From Glebionis coronaria (taxonomy: Eukaryota > Streptophyta > Magnoliopsida > Asterales > Asteraceae): DNA of 64,000 nt. Numbering within the stretch: position 1 is the first letter of the stretch; each line of letters begins with the position of its first letter. Location: positions 30,887,255-30,951,254 of the forward strand of contig CM046877.1 in assembly GCA_025667525.1 (NCBI GenBank), written 5' to 3'. Positions 31,671-42,860 of the stretch are shown here, in pieces. The position numbers were made by a program, and so were the translations under genes. The notes under the pieces are model-generated. The model saw only the letters and a list, made by a program, of their open reading frames with translations. It did no database searches and was not told where the DNA came from.

Positions 31671-31970
31671 GCTGAGCTCATTAACGCGAGCTTGTGACTC
31701 GAGTGAGGGCATCAAAAGGGGTTGGACATTGATCGAGCCATCCTGGTTGGGTCAAGTTGTTGCAATATCTGGCTTGCCCGTTCCAAGTCGAGAGTTGGAT
31801 CATGGGGTTTGAGCGAAGGCTCGGGCTCCCTGGTTCCTAGAGTAGAGGGCAATGCGTTAGGCTGGTTTCACAGAGCTGCGAATACTTCTCGCACTTGACA
31901 GTGGAAGGATAACGAGCCGGTGCACCCTTGACTCAAATAACCCGCTTGGTTCCCTCTAATGAACACCCAC
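31671..31970 (+). ncRNA. Signal recognition particle (7SL) RNA gene B
   Basis: About 300 bases, colinear with gene A with scattered substitutions. It starts GCTGAGCTCATTAACGCGAG, where gene A has GCCGAGCTTAGTAACGCGAG. The UGUGA motif and the CUC-GAGU-GAG hairpin are unchanged. The change of AGTAACG to ATTAACG is in what should be an Alu-domain loop, the kind that makes loop-loop contacts in SRP, so B may be the less fit copy; this is inference. The T8 run at 31971-31978 ends it. Promoter elements are intact, so transcription is plausible. See gene A for role and alternatives. Confidence 0.72.
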
Positions 31971-31978
31971 TTTTTTTT
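31971..31978 (+). terminator. RNA polymerase III terminator of 7SL gene B
   Basis: Eight T residues after the same GAACACCCAC end as gene A. Confidence 0.82.
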
Positions 31979-32079
31979 CTTTATTTATGTCAATTTGTTT
32001 GTTTCTCGAGACATCTGCTTTGCAACTATTTTATTGTCTTAGACTCTTAGTAGTGCCTCCTTGGGCATTCCTTAGCATA

Positions 32080-32145
32080 GGGTGCACCGACTCGTTATCC
32101 TTCCACCGTCGAGAGCGAGAAGTATTCGCAGCTTGTGAAAACAGC
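32080..32145 (-). repeat. Inverted fragment of the 7SL 3' part (B), shortened
   Basis: GGGTGCACCGACTCGTTATC ... CTTGTGAAAACAGC is the reverse complement of the central 3' part of 7SL. Compared with fragment A the outer ~50 bases (matching the RNA 3' end) are deleted. The shared flank GCATTCCTTAGC shows it descends from the same event. Confidence 0.8.
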
Positions 32146-32577
32146 GAAACACATTCCTTAGCACAAATCCAAAGCCTATTCTGATAAAAAAAATCTTATT
32201 CCTTTAGTTAAACCAAGGAGGTTCCATCACAATTACCTGCATCATGAAGCTTATCACTTCTATGATTCTATCTCAAGGGACTCACGCATTAAGCAAAATT
32301 ACAAAACACTATGTTAGGCGAGGTGACCATTTTTTTGGTTCTCGTCCAAGAGTTTATGAAACACACAGTCAAGTATCATATAATCGAGAAATGAAGTTTG
32401 GGTGAATTTATTACGTCAGTTTCAGTGTGCTACCACAGCTTTTCGAACTCTAACAGAATCATGGCCCCTGCGTAAGGATGACAAGCACAAATCGAGAAAT
32501 GGTCCAAATTTTTTCTAACCCATTTTCTCGCTTCACGAGAACTCTAAACTGTGATCCGAACTTTTTTTAACTTCAAG

Positions 32578-33857
32578 TCAGCCAGAGCCGATCCGCTTTG
32601 ACTTTTTATCTACCCCGTCGGATGAACCCGTTTTGGCCACCTTAAAAATCGTGTTATAGCATACCTGAGTATAAGACAGGTTCAATCTTTCTAGAGACGA
32701 AAACTTTTGGACCTCATCAGATAATGACTCCGTGAATCGCCTACTGGAATTATCCAATTCTCGTGACGACGCTGATGTGCATCCAGACATATTATTCAGG
32801 ACATCTGAAAGTTTCTCATCAAACTTGTTGCCAGCGAGAGAAAGATCTATAAGCTTATTGCCAATTAACGGGCACAACCAACGATACATGGATGAGTTGA
32901 GAATGTTGTTATCCAAATGAAGGTATCCGAGAGCTAAAGAAGAGTTGACAGATGAAGAATATGGATGTGTGACTTGTGAGAGGTCACATCCATTTAAGCT
33001 TAAATCATATAGCTTTTGGAGACCGATAACTATATTTACCCAGTTATTTGCTTTGGCCAAGGAAATTCCATCCAATCTAAGGGATCGTAAAGGCGATAGA
33101 GAAGACAACCAATCTAAGTTTTCAACTGTACAATTTCTCAGATTACTAAGCGAAAGGTCTTCCAAATTGACGAGGTTACCAAGTTCCGGGGGAATGGTAC
33201 CATAGAAAGAGTTGTCTAAAAGGTAAAGGAGTGTCAATTTGGTCAAGGAACCAATAGATCTCGGAATAATTCCAGTGAAATTATTCCCGTTAAGGAACAG
33301 CTTTGTCAATTTGGTCAACGAACCAATCGACGCGGGAATTCTTCCACTGAAATTATTGTAACCAAGGTCAAGATAAGTTAACTGGGTCATGTTACCAATG
33401 GACTCCGGAATGGTGCCAGTAAACTGAATTTGTCGAAGGTCAGATGAGTTAAACGAGTCATGGATCCCATGAACTCAAGAATGTTGTTTCCATGAAAAGA
33501 ATTTCCTGAAAGGTCAAGATAGCTCAAGTTCGTTAAGTTAAGCAACGAAAAGCTAATCTCACCTACAAGACCAGCTGTGTTTGGAAAGTCGGACAGGCCA
33601 AGCATCGTGACATGACCTGTGACGTTGTCGCATGTGATTCCACTCCATTCACAGCAATCATATTCTTCTTCAGGTCTCCATGCAGAGAGCCGGCCTTTGA
33701 AATCTTCAAGACGAGCTTTGAAATCAAGAAGAGCTTGTCTCTCCTTATCGATGCACTTATGAACAGCTCCTCCTGCTGCTGCTGCTGCTGTGGTATTACA
33801 CCGCAGAAAGACGATATGTAAAAAAATTGACCCAGATATGTAAAAAAAAGTTGTCAA
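32578..33857 (-). pseudogene. LRR receptor-like protein (RLP) gene, 5' part, frameshifted and truncated
   Basis: Starts at 33857 with a signal peptide, an Ala run (GCN repeats) and an LRR N-cap (CIDKERQALLDFKARL..., YDCCEWSGITCDN) typical of Cf/EIX-type receptor-like proteins. LRR units follow (LTNLSYLDLSGNSFHGN). After THL, at about 33430, one base is missing; the frame then resumes at 33390 and continues with several repeats (LTYLDLGYNNFSGRIP, LTKLFLNGNNFTGIIP, LTLLYLLDNSFYGTIP). CAG followed by GTATGC at 32665 looks like a splice donor or the end of true homology. The transmembrane segment and most LRRs are missing. Intact relatives are plasma-membrane pattern or effector sensors. This copy would yield a short truncated protein at best. 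Confidence 0.85.
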
Positions 33858-34772
33858 GACACACTAATTTAGAGTGTGCCAATCAATTTGAGGAGTGTGC
33901 AAATCACTTCCCTTCTTTAAAAGCCAGAACAAGGGACAAACCAATAAGCAGCTGACATTAGATTTTGAAAAGCTCTTTAGTTTTCCTTTTGAAGCATAAG
34001 CTAGAAGGTGGATCAAAAGCCAGAACAAGAAAAATAGAGGCGACTGCATTTCTTCTTTCATCGCCTTGCAGTGCACCGCTAGAAAGCGATAATAAACTTA
34101 GAAGGTGTCATGATTTGAGGTATGATTTACACAAGACACTAATGTGACTTGGTTTCTATTTCGGCCGCTGTGAACAAGTCAAATTATGGTTTTTGTGTAT
34201 CTCTGCAGGCGGATCGAAGTTTATAATAAGTAATAACTTGACCACGGCAGAGCCTGCAATGCTAAAATTAGATAAACAACTTACGATCAACGATACAATG
34301 CAACACAAACTGAGAACAACTTGTATTATCATAAGTAACCATATTCCCACCCTGCAAACCCATGTTGAAATGTATTCTCGATCTGGATTTACAAGGCCGG
34401 ATCATGCCACTCCTACTCGACAAAAACTTACAAAAACAAAACACTAGAAATGCCAGAAGAAGTGATTTTAAAAGAAAAACACAAAAAAGATGATACATAA
34501 TAAGATTAAACCCCAAACCCCTTGTTAGAAGCTGAAAAGCTATAAAAGAGACTGACCCACCACAAGATTTTCACATCTGGATCCCCTTATTTTTCACGCC
34601 AGAACGAGATAACGACTATGGCCATTGTAACTTCCTATTCCTTGTGTGTACATTCGCCCAAAGGATGGATCCTGTTCGGGCAGCACTTTTCCCAAAGGAG
34701 GCAAAGTTCAGCATGATAAACACCACGATGACCGTCCTTCGTTTGGAGTGCCACCCGTGCACATGGCTGAAT
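33858..34772. other. 3' flank of the second YTH gene, shared with 21.3-22.4 kb
   Basis: From about 34010 this resembles 21300-22400 (GACTGCATTTCTTCTTTC, then GATCTGGATTTACAAGGCCG near 34380, and CATTCGCCCAAAGGAT near 34662). It probably contains the 3' UTR of the second YTH gene. No independent gene was recognised. Confidence 0.6.
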
Positions 34773-37700
34773 CTAGCAACCATCAGCAACCTCATTTACT
34801 ACAGCCGTTTTCTCTTCTGGGGTAACTTCTCCATTACTATGAACAACAGGTGTAGTTTCTTTGACGTTTTCTTGGGAAATATCGGATGACTTTGGTGGAG
34901 CAATCTCGACTTTTATAACATCGTTAGGTTTTCCTTCCCATGCCTGTTTCTGAAACTGCTGTTGTTTCACCTTCTTTTCTTGAATTCTTCTTTGCCGGTC
35001 TTCGTAGAATTCAAAGTCGTCTAATATGCATTGCTTGCTGGAATGCTCTTTGAATATTCTAATGACCTCTAATCCCTGCTCTAATTTCACCTGAATAAAT
35101 GACTGTAATTTCAGTAACCAAAACAATAATATAAAGGAAAACGAATGTTATGATAAATATACCTCTTGGGTATCCCTGCTGTTGGTAACAGGTTTGTTCT
35201 CGTTATTTTCTAAGGTGACGTGCTTCAACAAGCTGTTTGGCACATCCTTAACGATATGCCACTTTACAGGGAAGCACCCGAGCCATTTATCTTGTTGCCA
35301 GTACTCTAAGCTTTTGTCAAAGTCGACCGGACCAACCATCTCAGCAACACCAACAAACTGTCCGCTTGTATTGACCTGTGAAGTGTGAGCATAACGTTTA
35401 GTTGGTAAAACTAAACATTAGAAACGTCAAAAGATGCACGATGCTTACCGAAAAGAAAAGAAAAACAGGGCAAGGTCTCGACTTCTGTTGAGCCTCCTGG
35501 TATGCAGCATCGAGCTTCTTGTTACCGTTTTGTGTACTCGCCCAAACATTATACTTGATACTCTTATGGACGTCATCCTCACTGTATGACTTTATAACGA
35601 AAAACTTGGCATCTTCGTATGTCTCCGGGAAATCGGGTTGGTTGTATTGTTCTCTGCCGGGAGTCACATTCACCTCTTTTACTTCTGCTTCGTTCGCAAC
35701 ACCATCAGCAGGTGCACGGTTTATATTTTCTCCCTTAACGGCTAAAGTGACAGGTGTCAAACCCGTTTGGTTCTTCACGGTTCTAGCTCTAGGTCCCCTG
35801 TTAAGCTCATTCAGACCATCTCCGTTTTCATTATTGTATCCAAAGAAACCATTTCCTCGACCTCTAGGCTTGTATTTGTTATCCGCTGCCAACCAACCAC
35901 GTCCGTTGCTCTGGGAACTATAAGCATTGGACCCGTAATTGTAACCCGACCTATAGTTACTTCCATATTGGCTATATAGCTTGTTTGGATACATACTGTT
36001 CATATAGCCACTAGTGGAATTCACACCCGACAACGGTCTTGGACTCTGCAAACCCGGTATATATAACTACTTCAGAAAATTGTTATCACATAAAGATATA
36101 ACCTGTAAAAACCAATACAAACTAGGCTTACCATAACATTAGTGTGATGATGAAGATTTTGATTTCTAGACGTTACGCCGTTCCCACTAGAAAAAGGAGC
36201 AACGTTAGAATTGTTTCTCGCTTGCCCATTGGAATACGGGCTTTCCAACCAGGGGACCGGAGAGTGAACACCGTCATAAGCGTATCTTGCATCCTGATAA
36301 CCGTTTGCATTATAAGCTGGGCTCTGATAAGTTGTTGACCACGCAGAGGTTGGACCCTTAACACCCACACCATTAACAGTGCTATTAGAATTTCTATTAG
36401 CAGTGTCGACGGTTAAAGGTGGGTGATTAGAAGACGCTGTGTTCTCACCTTTCTGTGGGACAGCAGTTGGGGTCATTGGTTGGAAATAGGGACTCGGGTA
36501 TTGGTACTGTTGAGCTCCATACATCTGACCATCATGACCAACTGTCGGCACAGGCGAAGTAGCAGGCGAGTAAGGACCATATGGTGCATAACCGTAACCG
36601 TACATATCCCCATAAACTCCCTGTAGTAGTAAAATCACAACCAATTGTCATCATCAAAAACCGCTACAAATGATCAAATACTTGAAAAAAAACATATACT
36701 CAAATAAATTCTTACATCAGTATTTACGTATCGTGAATAGTCATCCCAATCAGTAGTCGTCCCATCGTAACCTAAAAACACATACTGACAACTATAAACA
36801 ACTACGACGAATCAATAAGCACGCTCCATAACTATTACGAATATGCATTAAATTACCTCCATAATAAGTATAACCATTGGGAGGATAATAAGCTACTGTC
36901 GGGTCCATGTAATCAGGAATCTGAGGGGTAACCGACCTATCTAAAGGCCGGTTTTGACCATTTGCAGTGGTCTACACGACAATCACACATAATTAGAATA
37001 TAATTACAATAACCACAATCCTTAAATTCATGAATAAAGACAATACCTTGTTAGTAGGTTCCAATGTTTTTGATTGAGAATCCAATGCTAGATTCTTCAA
37101 CAAATCGGCAGCTTCTTTAGTTAAAAACAAGTTAAAGAATTCCGCTTCTTTTCAAAACAAATTCACAAACCTGATTACACTCCTAAATCATAAAAGTTCA
37201 TTAACAGCTAACAATTATTCAAATCAACGGCCCTGTTATTTCGTAAACATAATAGACACTAATCGCTAAAAGCATTTAATGGAGTATTTGGATTCGCTAG
37301 AATAACAAGTAGTTTTTAAAATGGTGTTTGGATTAGCTTCTATTGTAAAGAATGAGCATACCCGAAAAAGTAACAATGTTTAAGCTTATACGTGGCTTAT
37401 TTGTTTTTCGGCTTATATTTCATAAGCCCCGATATTCTGAGACTTCTATGATAAACTTATATAAGCGATTAAGCCCATAAGCCTCAAAATAAGCCAGAAA
37501 ATTAAGGCTTTTTAAATATAACCAGAAAAACAAAATAAGCTCATAAGCCACGTATCAGCTTAAAACAACACCTGGGGGTGTTTGTTTCAGCTTATATATC
37601 CTGCTTATGGCTTATTTGGTTTTGGCCTTATGTTTCAGAAGCTCACTTTTTGTGGCTTATTTTAAAACTTATCAGCTTATATAAGTTCATTATGTCATAA

Positions 37701-39068
37701 CGAACTTATAAGCTGATAAGTTTCAAATTAAGCCACAAATGTTGAGCTTTTGTTTAGGATTATGAAACGGAAGCCTAGTTCGGATTATGTTTCATAAGCA
37801 CCAATTTCGTGGCTTATTTGGAGACTCTTGGGCTTATATAAGTTTATTACATCATCATAAACTTATATAAGCCCATAAGTCTCAAAATAATCCACACGTT
37901 TGAGCCTTATGAAATATAAGCCGAAAATAAGCCAGATTTCGTCTTATATTTCAAAAACCACATTTTTTGTGGCTTATATAAGTTTATTATATCATGATAA
38001 ACTTATATAAGCCCATAAGTCTCCAAATAAGCCACAAAATTGGGGCTTACGTTATATAAGCCAAAACAAACACCCCCTGAAAGATGAGCCCAAAACCAAA
38101 TAAGCCATAAGAAATTTAATTTTTAAAATTTTTTACCACATAAATAATCTCTGCTTATGAAAAACAGCTTAACTGCTTAAAAATAAGCAGATAAGCAGAA
38201 ATAATAAGCCCAAATCCAAAACACCCCTTTAATCACTAATAAAATCAAATCACTAAATTTAAGAAGGCAAACGGGCAACAAGCTACGCCGCTGGACAAAG
38301 TAATTTAACATTTTAGGGCTTATTAGCTTATTATTTGAGCTTATGGACTTAAGTAAGTCCATAAGCTGAAGCTGGTAAGCTCATAAGCCCTAAAATATTA
38401 CACTTATTTGCTTTTCCAAATTCAAATAAGCCCAAAAATCGGAGTTTACGAAATATAAGCCGAAACCAAATAAGCTCATAAACACACATAAAAGCTTAAA
38501 ATATTTAAACATAAGCATAAACAACAAGCAATCCAAAACACCCCTTCAATCACTAATTTTCCCATTAAATTTATTCGATAATTAGAATTTATCAGGAGAA
38601 GGCAAACAAGCTATGGTTTTGGGCTTATGTTTCAAAAGTTCACTTTTTGTGGCTTATTTTGAAACTTATCAGCTTCTATAAGTTCATTATGTCATAACGA
38701 ACTTATATAAGCCGAAAAGTTTCAAAATAATCCACAAAAAGTTGAGCTTCTAATAGATAAGCCCAAAACCAAATAAGCCGTAAGTTTTTTTTTTTTCTTT
38801 CCAATTTTTATCACATAAATAATCTCTGCTTATAAAAAACAGCTTAACTCCTTAAAAATAAGCAAATAAGTAGAAATAATAAGCAATCCAAAACACCTCA
38901 TTAATCACTAACTTTCCCATTATATATATTCGATGAACGCAAACGGGCAACAAGCTATGCCGCTAACCACATAATATCAAATCAAAGCACTAAATTAGCA
39001 TAAAAACAGTAAATGACATAAAAAATAGTGTAGAAAAACATAAGGATACGATCTGCAACAACAGCCAT
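34773..39068 (-). CDS. ECT2-like: ECT2-like YTH-domain m6A reader, eight exons, 624 residues
   Basis: Exons in coding order: 39068-39050, 37114-37047, 36971-36857, 36771-36716, 36620-36132, 36045-35449, 35375-35163, 35090-34773; phases join and introns are GT..AG. The N-terminal helix is [18 protein letters not shown] (first exon MAVVAD). Tyr/Gly/Pro/Ser-rich low-complexity sequence fills residues 40-375. The YTH domain has cage Trp417, Trp474 and Trp479 in the same contexts as the other gene. The tail ends in VVNEVADGC. The last exon is continuous across the site where the other gene has an 85-bp intron (between QKQ and AWEGK). Intron 1 is 1.9 kb and full of MITE-like repeats. No stop or frame break was seen. 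The role is cytoplasmic m6A binding, partly redundant with the 16484-20670 paralogue by analogy with ECT2/3. Confidence 0.94.
37265..38970. repeat. Nested and repeated ATAAGCC-rich MITE-like sequence in intron 1 of the second YTH gene
   Basis: An inner unit is bounded by GGGGGTGTTTGTTTCAGCTTATA (37574 on, 23 bases of TIR read in part) and its inverted partner ending CAAACACCCCC near 38079. An outer pair, AGTATTTGGATT near 37285 and AATCCAAAACACCCC near 38215, suggests a Tourist-like element around it. The phrase AATCCAAAACACC..AATCACTAA then recurs near 38217, 38530 and 38888, each followed by related sequence including GCAAACGGGCAACAAGCTA, so the intron grew by local duplication. AAGCCCATAAG and CTTATATAAG words recur throughout and pair with each other. 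Confidence 0.7.
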
Positions 39069-41250
39069 GATTAAAAGCTTCAACTGATGGAATCAAAAAA
39101 ACTATAAATTTGAAGTGAAGATAAAAATAGAAAGCAAATCAGCCGCCAACAAGGTTATTTAAGGAAAGGTGTTTTCTTTTGAAACAAGAAATGAAAAGAG
39201 GATTTTTATTTTTAGAAACTTGTTTATTTAAATAGCTTTTCCATATTTTGGGGTTTTATAGTTTTGCCCCTTTTGGTTTTATAATTGACATTTTTTGTAA
39301 ATGTAATTGGTAAGGCTGGGTGCAGCGGGAGGTCGGTTGGGTTCGCTGTAATCTAGAGGTTTATGTCGATCGGCCAAGTTCAAATGAGAGGAGGATCGCA
39401 TATATGATCGATTCGTGTGTGTTAAATTACATAAAGTGTGTTTTTGTGAGATATGTTTTTTGTAACATAAGTCGATTTAATGTGCATAAAAGGTTATTTG
39501 TAGGTCGCAAGAGAAACAAAAACTAAAGTGATAGAAAATTGTAATTCACCGAGAGAGAGTAACTACTGAGGATGGGCTGATGTATTATTTTAGTCAAGCG
39601 AGAAAAAATACACTATTGCAAAAACTTCTTTATCTTTTAATAAACGAACACTTTGATATACTTTCAACACACGTTTCATTCATTTTTATAGATATTAAAA
39701 ATATTAAGCTGTATAAAATCACATGTAATTTGTGACACGAGTTCTTTTTCATATTAGATAGATCACGCATGATTTTATGAAGTACATGTGATGATTTATG
39801 ATGTAAATTTTTGACACAAAAATAAAATTGTGGCAAATAAATGGTAAACTATGACAACTATAACTTATTGGCTTAGAGCATCCACAATAGCATCAAGTTT
39901 ATAAAACTTAATACACTGAATGGATTAAATATGTAAACATGAAAGGATCAAGACTTATTTATCAAGTCATTCTAAAATTTTTTTTTAAAAAATCTATATT
40001 ACAAATTTTAGAATAATAAAAAGCTTTCAAAATCTATGGAACAACTTTTTATTTAAGAGCCATTTGATTAAAATAAAAAACTAACACCTCTAAAAAATGT
40101 TGTGTCAAACAGAGCTATTAGATTATTTTTTTAACAAAAAAGCTTTAGAAAAGCTCTTATCAAACGAACCCTATATATACTTTTACTGCTCACAGCTTTT
40201 ACGCATTGCTACTGAGTACTCATTTTAAAAACACACCTCAAATCGCATAAGATTAGTTAACAAAAAGTTTTAAATTAAAAAAAAAAAAGTTTCAGTTTTA
40301 TTTTTGAAAAAAATGTGACACAAATGATACCACGGTGTTCTTTTAATTTTCTGGATTTTCGTCTTTGGACCTTTTGGTATTTAAAAATATGATTTTCGTC
40401 ATGTGGTGACTCAACTGCAGGTTTCTAAAGTGTTAATCCACGTGGTGGAAGGGGAATGGGTGTGTTGGCGTCACTCGTGTTCAGATCTTGGGCCTTCATT
40501 GGTGGTCATTTCAAGTGGGTAACCGTATGTGAGTTTATTTCTTAAGATACTTCTTTTATCTTGTGATATACGTACTACTTTTTTTTAACAAGTCTGGTAA
40601 TATACTCCTTCCATAAAAAAATTATACAATTTAACAAAAATATTATCATTACAAATTTTTTCTGTTTACAAAAATAGTTTTACTTTTAATCAATTAATTA
40701 AAAACATGTTTAAAGTTTGTAATTAACTAATTTTTTATTTTTTAACAGCGAGTTAGTAGTTAGTGATTCGAGTTTACAGTGACATTCAATTGGGTAGTAT
40801 ACAAGTCTCGAACCTTCTCTTTAAAGGATAAACCTCACTCATGTTTCTATTTAATTCGGGCCCCTGGAAGTTTTTAGTGAGACTCGAACTTGGGACCTTT
40901 CCAAGAATACCTCTCCAAAATTACCCTTGTCACTTCAAGTGAGGATAATACATTATATTAATTTAAATATCCTTATTTATATTTAAATATAAACAATTAA
41001 ACCAAAAATGAAAACATAAACTATAAAATAATGAGATGAAAAAAGTAATAAAATAAAAAAAATAAAAATTCATACTTAAACCACTAACATTTACCGTTCT
41101 AAAAAAATAAACATATTTAAATTACAACATTATCTTTATTTAAAATTAAATTTTATCAACTTCAAAACAGATAATAGTTGATTAATCTAAGATAAAATTA
41201 TCAAACTATAAAACGTAAAAGTAAAAAAACAATAATACTCACTAAGATTT
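39069..41250. other. Intergenic, AT-rich; no gene seen
   Basis: Includes the promoter side of the second YTH gene. A segment at 40430-40560 with CCACGTGG (G-box core) and GGCGTCACTCGTGTT has a relative at about 43040-43140, so it is a small dispersed repeat. MITE end-like GAGCATCCACAATAG occurs at 39876 without a recognisable partner. Confidence 0.5.
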
Positions 41251-41967
41251 AAGTTCATTTGGATACTAAACTTTATTTGAATACTAAGGGACTAATCTCC
41301 ACCACTCATCTCCATCTTAATCTAATGGATAAGATTAAACATAAAACCAATTTCCTCTTTTTTTTCAAACATTAATATCTTTTAAACCGTCAATCGTTAT
41401 ACAAAAAAAAATATACCATTACGACGGGTATTTAATTATCTTTCTACAGATATGCTATATGATATACTTTCGACAAATTATTTTTTTTTGTTTTTTCCGT
41501 AATTTATCATATATGATACTGAATATCATATATGATATTAACACTGGTATCATATATGATATAACTTATCATATATGATATAAACCAATATCATATGATA
41601 TAAACCAATATCATATGATATAAACCAATATCATATATGATTCTGTAATAATTTGTAACTTAACACTAATATCATATATGATAAAACACTATTATCATAT
41701 ATGATATTTTACGCAAATTTAAAAAAAAAACGATTTTTTTTTTCTTCAAAAGTATATCATATTGCATATCTGTAGAAAGCTAATTAAATGCTCGTCACGA
41801 TGGTATATTTTTTTCCGTTTAAGACTTAACGGTTTAAAAGATATTTAAGTTTTAAAAATAAGTAAAATAATTAAATACTTTTAATCTCAACCATTAGATA
41901 TGATGAGGATGGATGGTGGGGATGAGTCCCTTAGTATCCATGATAGATATGGTATCCAAAATAACTT
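41251..41967. mobile_element. Long-TIR (MULE-like) non-autonomous element with a palindromic core
   Basis: About 200 bases at each end are inverted copies. Left: AAGTTCATTTGGATAC, then ACTAAGGGACTAATC..CCACC, then TTTCTACAGATATGC. Right, reversed: AAGTTATTTTGGATAC, then ACTAAGGGACTCATC..CCACC, then TTTCTACAGATATGC. Target duplications are not clear. The middle has no coding sequence, only the ATCATATATGAT array described separately. Confidence 0.7.
41503..41705. repeat. Array of ATCATATATGAT palindromes
   Basis: The 12-base perfect palindrome ATCATATATGAT, or its shorter form ATCATATGAT, occurs about nine times in 200 bases. Three consecutive units share the spacer ATAAACCAAT. It sits at the centre of the long-TIR element. 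Confidence 0.85.
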
Positions 41968-42327
41968 GACTCTAATACTAATTCTTTTATATTTTATCGA
42001 GAAACATTTATAAAAATCTACGGCTATAAGTTGTTTTTTTAATTGATTTACATACAAGTAATTTACAATGTGTTATTTTATTATTTATAATTATGTTTCT
42101 TTTTTATTTAATAAATAAATTCAAGTTAGATTAATAAAACACAATTATACCCCACCAAAATACATGTAAAAACACAAAAAGACACATTCCACAACTCCGT
42201 TTTAAAACCGAGTCGAAAAAGCGTGCATGAGGGCTCCGTAACAAAACAAGACACGTCTTTCTTGCTTGATCGAAGACTCGATCTTATTACGCCCGGTCTG
42301 TTAGAAAAAAATTGTGATTAGAAAAGA

Positions 42328-42860
42328 AGGGTGTCAATTTTTGACACGACACGATAAACGATACGAATTTGATACGAAATTAAACAGGTATGGGTCGAAA
42401 ATAAACAGGTTTGGGTTAAAAACATGTTAATTTGTATAATCGGTTTTTGGTTGAGTAAGTATTAAACAGATCGACACGTGAACTCGTTTAAATATTAAAA
42501 TTAATATATTACTTTAGTTGTATGTTAGATTTTGATTAAATAAATTTTGTTATATAATTAATATGTGTAAGTTGTCATTATAATTCACATATCGTTGAAA
42601 TTGTTGCACTATTGGTATGTTATGTTATCATTTTTTACATATAAATTAGTCAGATTGACAAAACATCAACTTTATTAACTGATTAACATATTTACTTAAA
42701 CACATTAAACGGCGGGTAACACGTGTTTTGCAGGTGTGGGTTAGGGTTGAGTTTCTTAAAACGATTAATAAATAAATCATGTTTGAGTTAATGTTATAAT
42801 AACACGTCAACCCGCGAACTCAAACAGATAGACACGAACACGACTCGATTACCACCCCTA
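42328..42860. mobile_element. Possible hAT-like non-autonomous element
   Basis: Ends AAGGGTGTCAATTTTTGACACGACACG and, inverted, TAGGGGTGGTAATCGAGTCGTGTTCGTG resemble each other, and GACACGA/CGTGTC words cluster at both ends. No certain target duplication and no ORF. Confidence 0.4.

Larger units (their letters stand above)
31105..32668 (+). repeat. Duplicated block B (NDB tail, 7SL gene, inverted 7SL piece, LRR-gene edge)
   Basis: Partner of block A (23660-25330), direct orientation, about 7.2 kb apart. The best-matching part begins GTTAACTCACCAGCGCTCTA near 31457 and ends at GTGTTATAGCA near 32660 inside the LRR gene. Block B has extra sequence at about 32360-32590 that block A lacks, and a shorter inverted 7SL fragment. 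Confidence 0.8.

Noticed and set aside
32578..33857. Functional receptor-like protein
   Set aside because: One-base loss near 33430 and absence of most LRRs, the transmembrane segment and tail; reads as a truncated copy.
35519..35923. 134-codon plus-strand frame inside the second YTH gene
   Set aside because: Antisense shadow of the exon at 35449-36045; no homology of its own.
40730..40910. Second tRNA-derived SINE (GAGACTCGAACTTGGGACC near 40880)
   Set aside because: Only one weak B-box-like word in reverse orientation and no A box, tail or target duplication.
41503..41705. CRISPR-like or satellite array
   Set aside because: Repeat units are 12-base palindromes with irregular, non-unique spacers inside a transposon in plant DNA; not a CRISPR and too short for a satellite.
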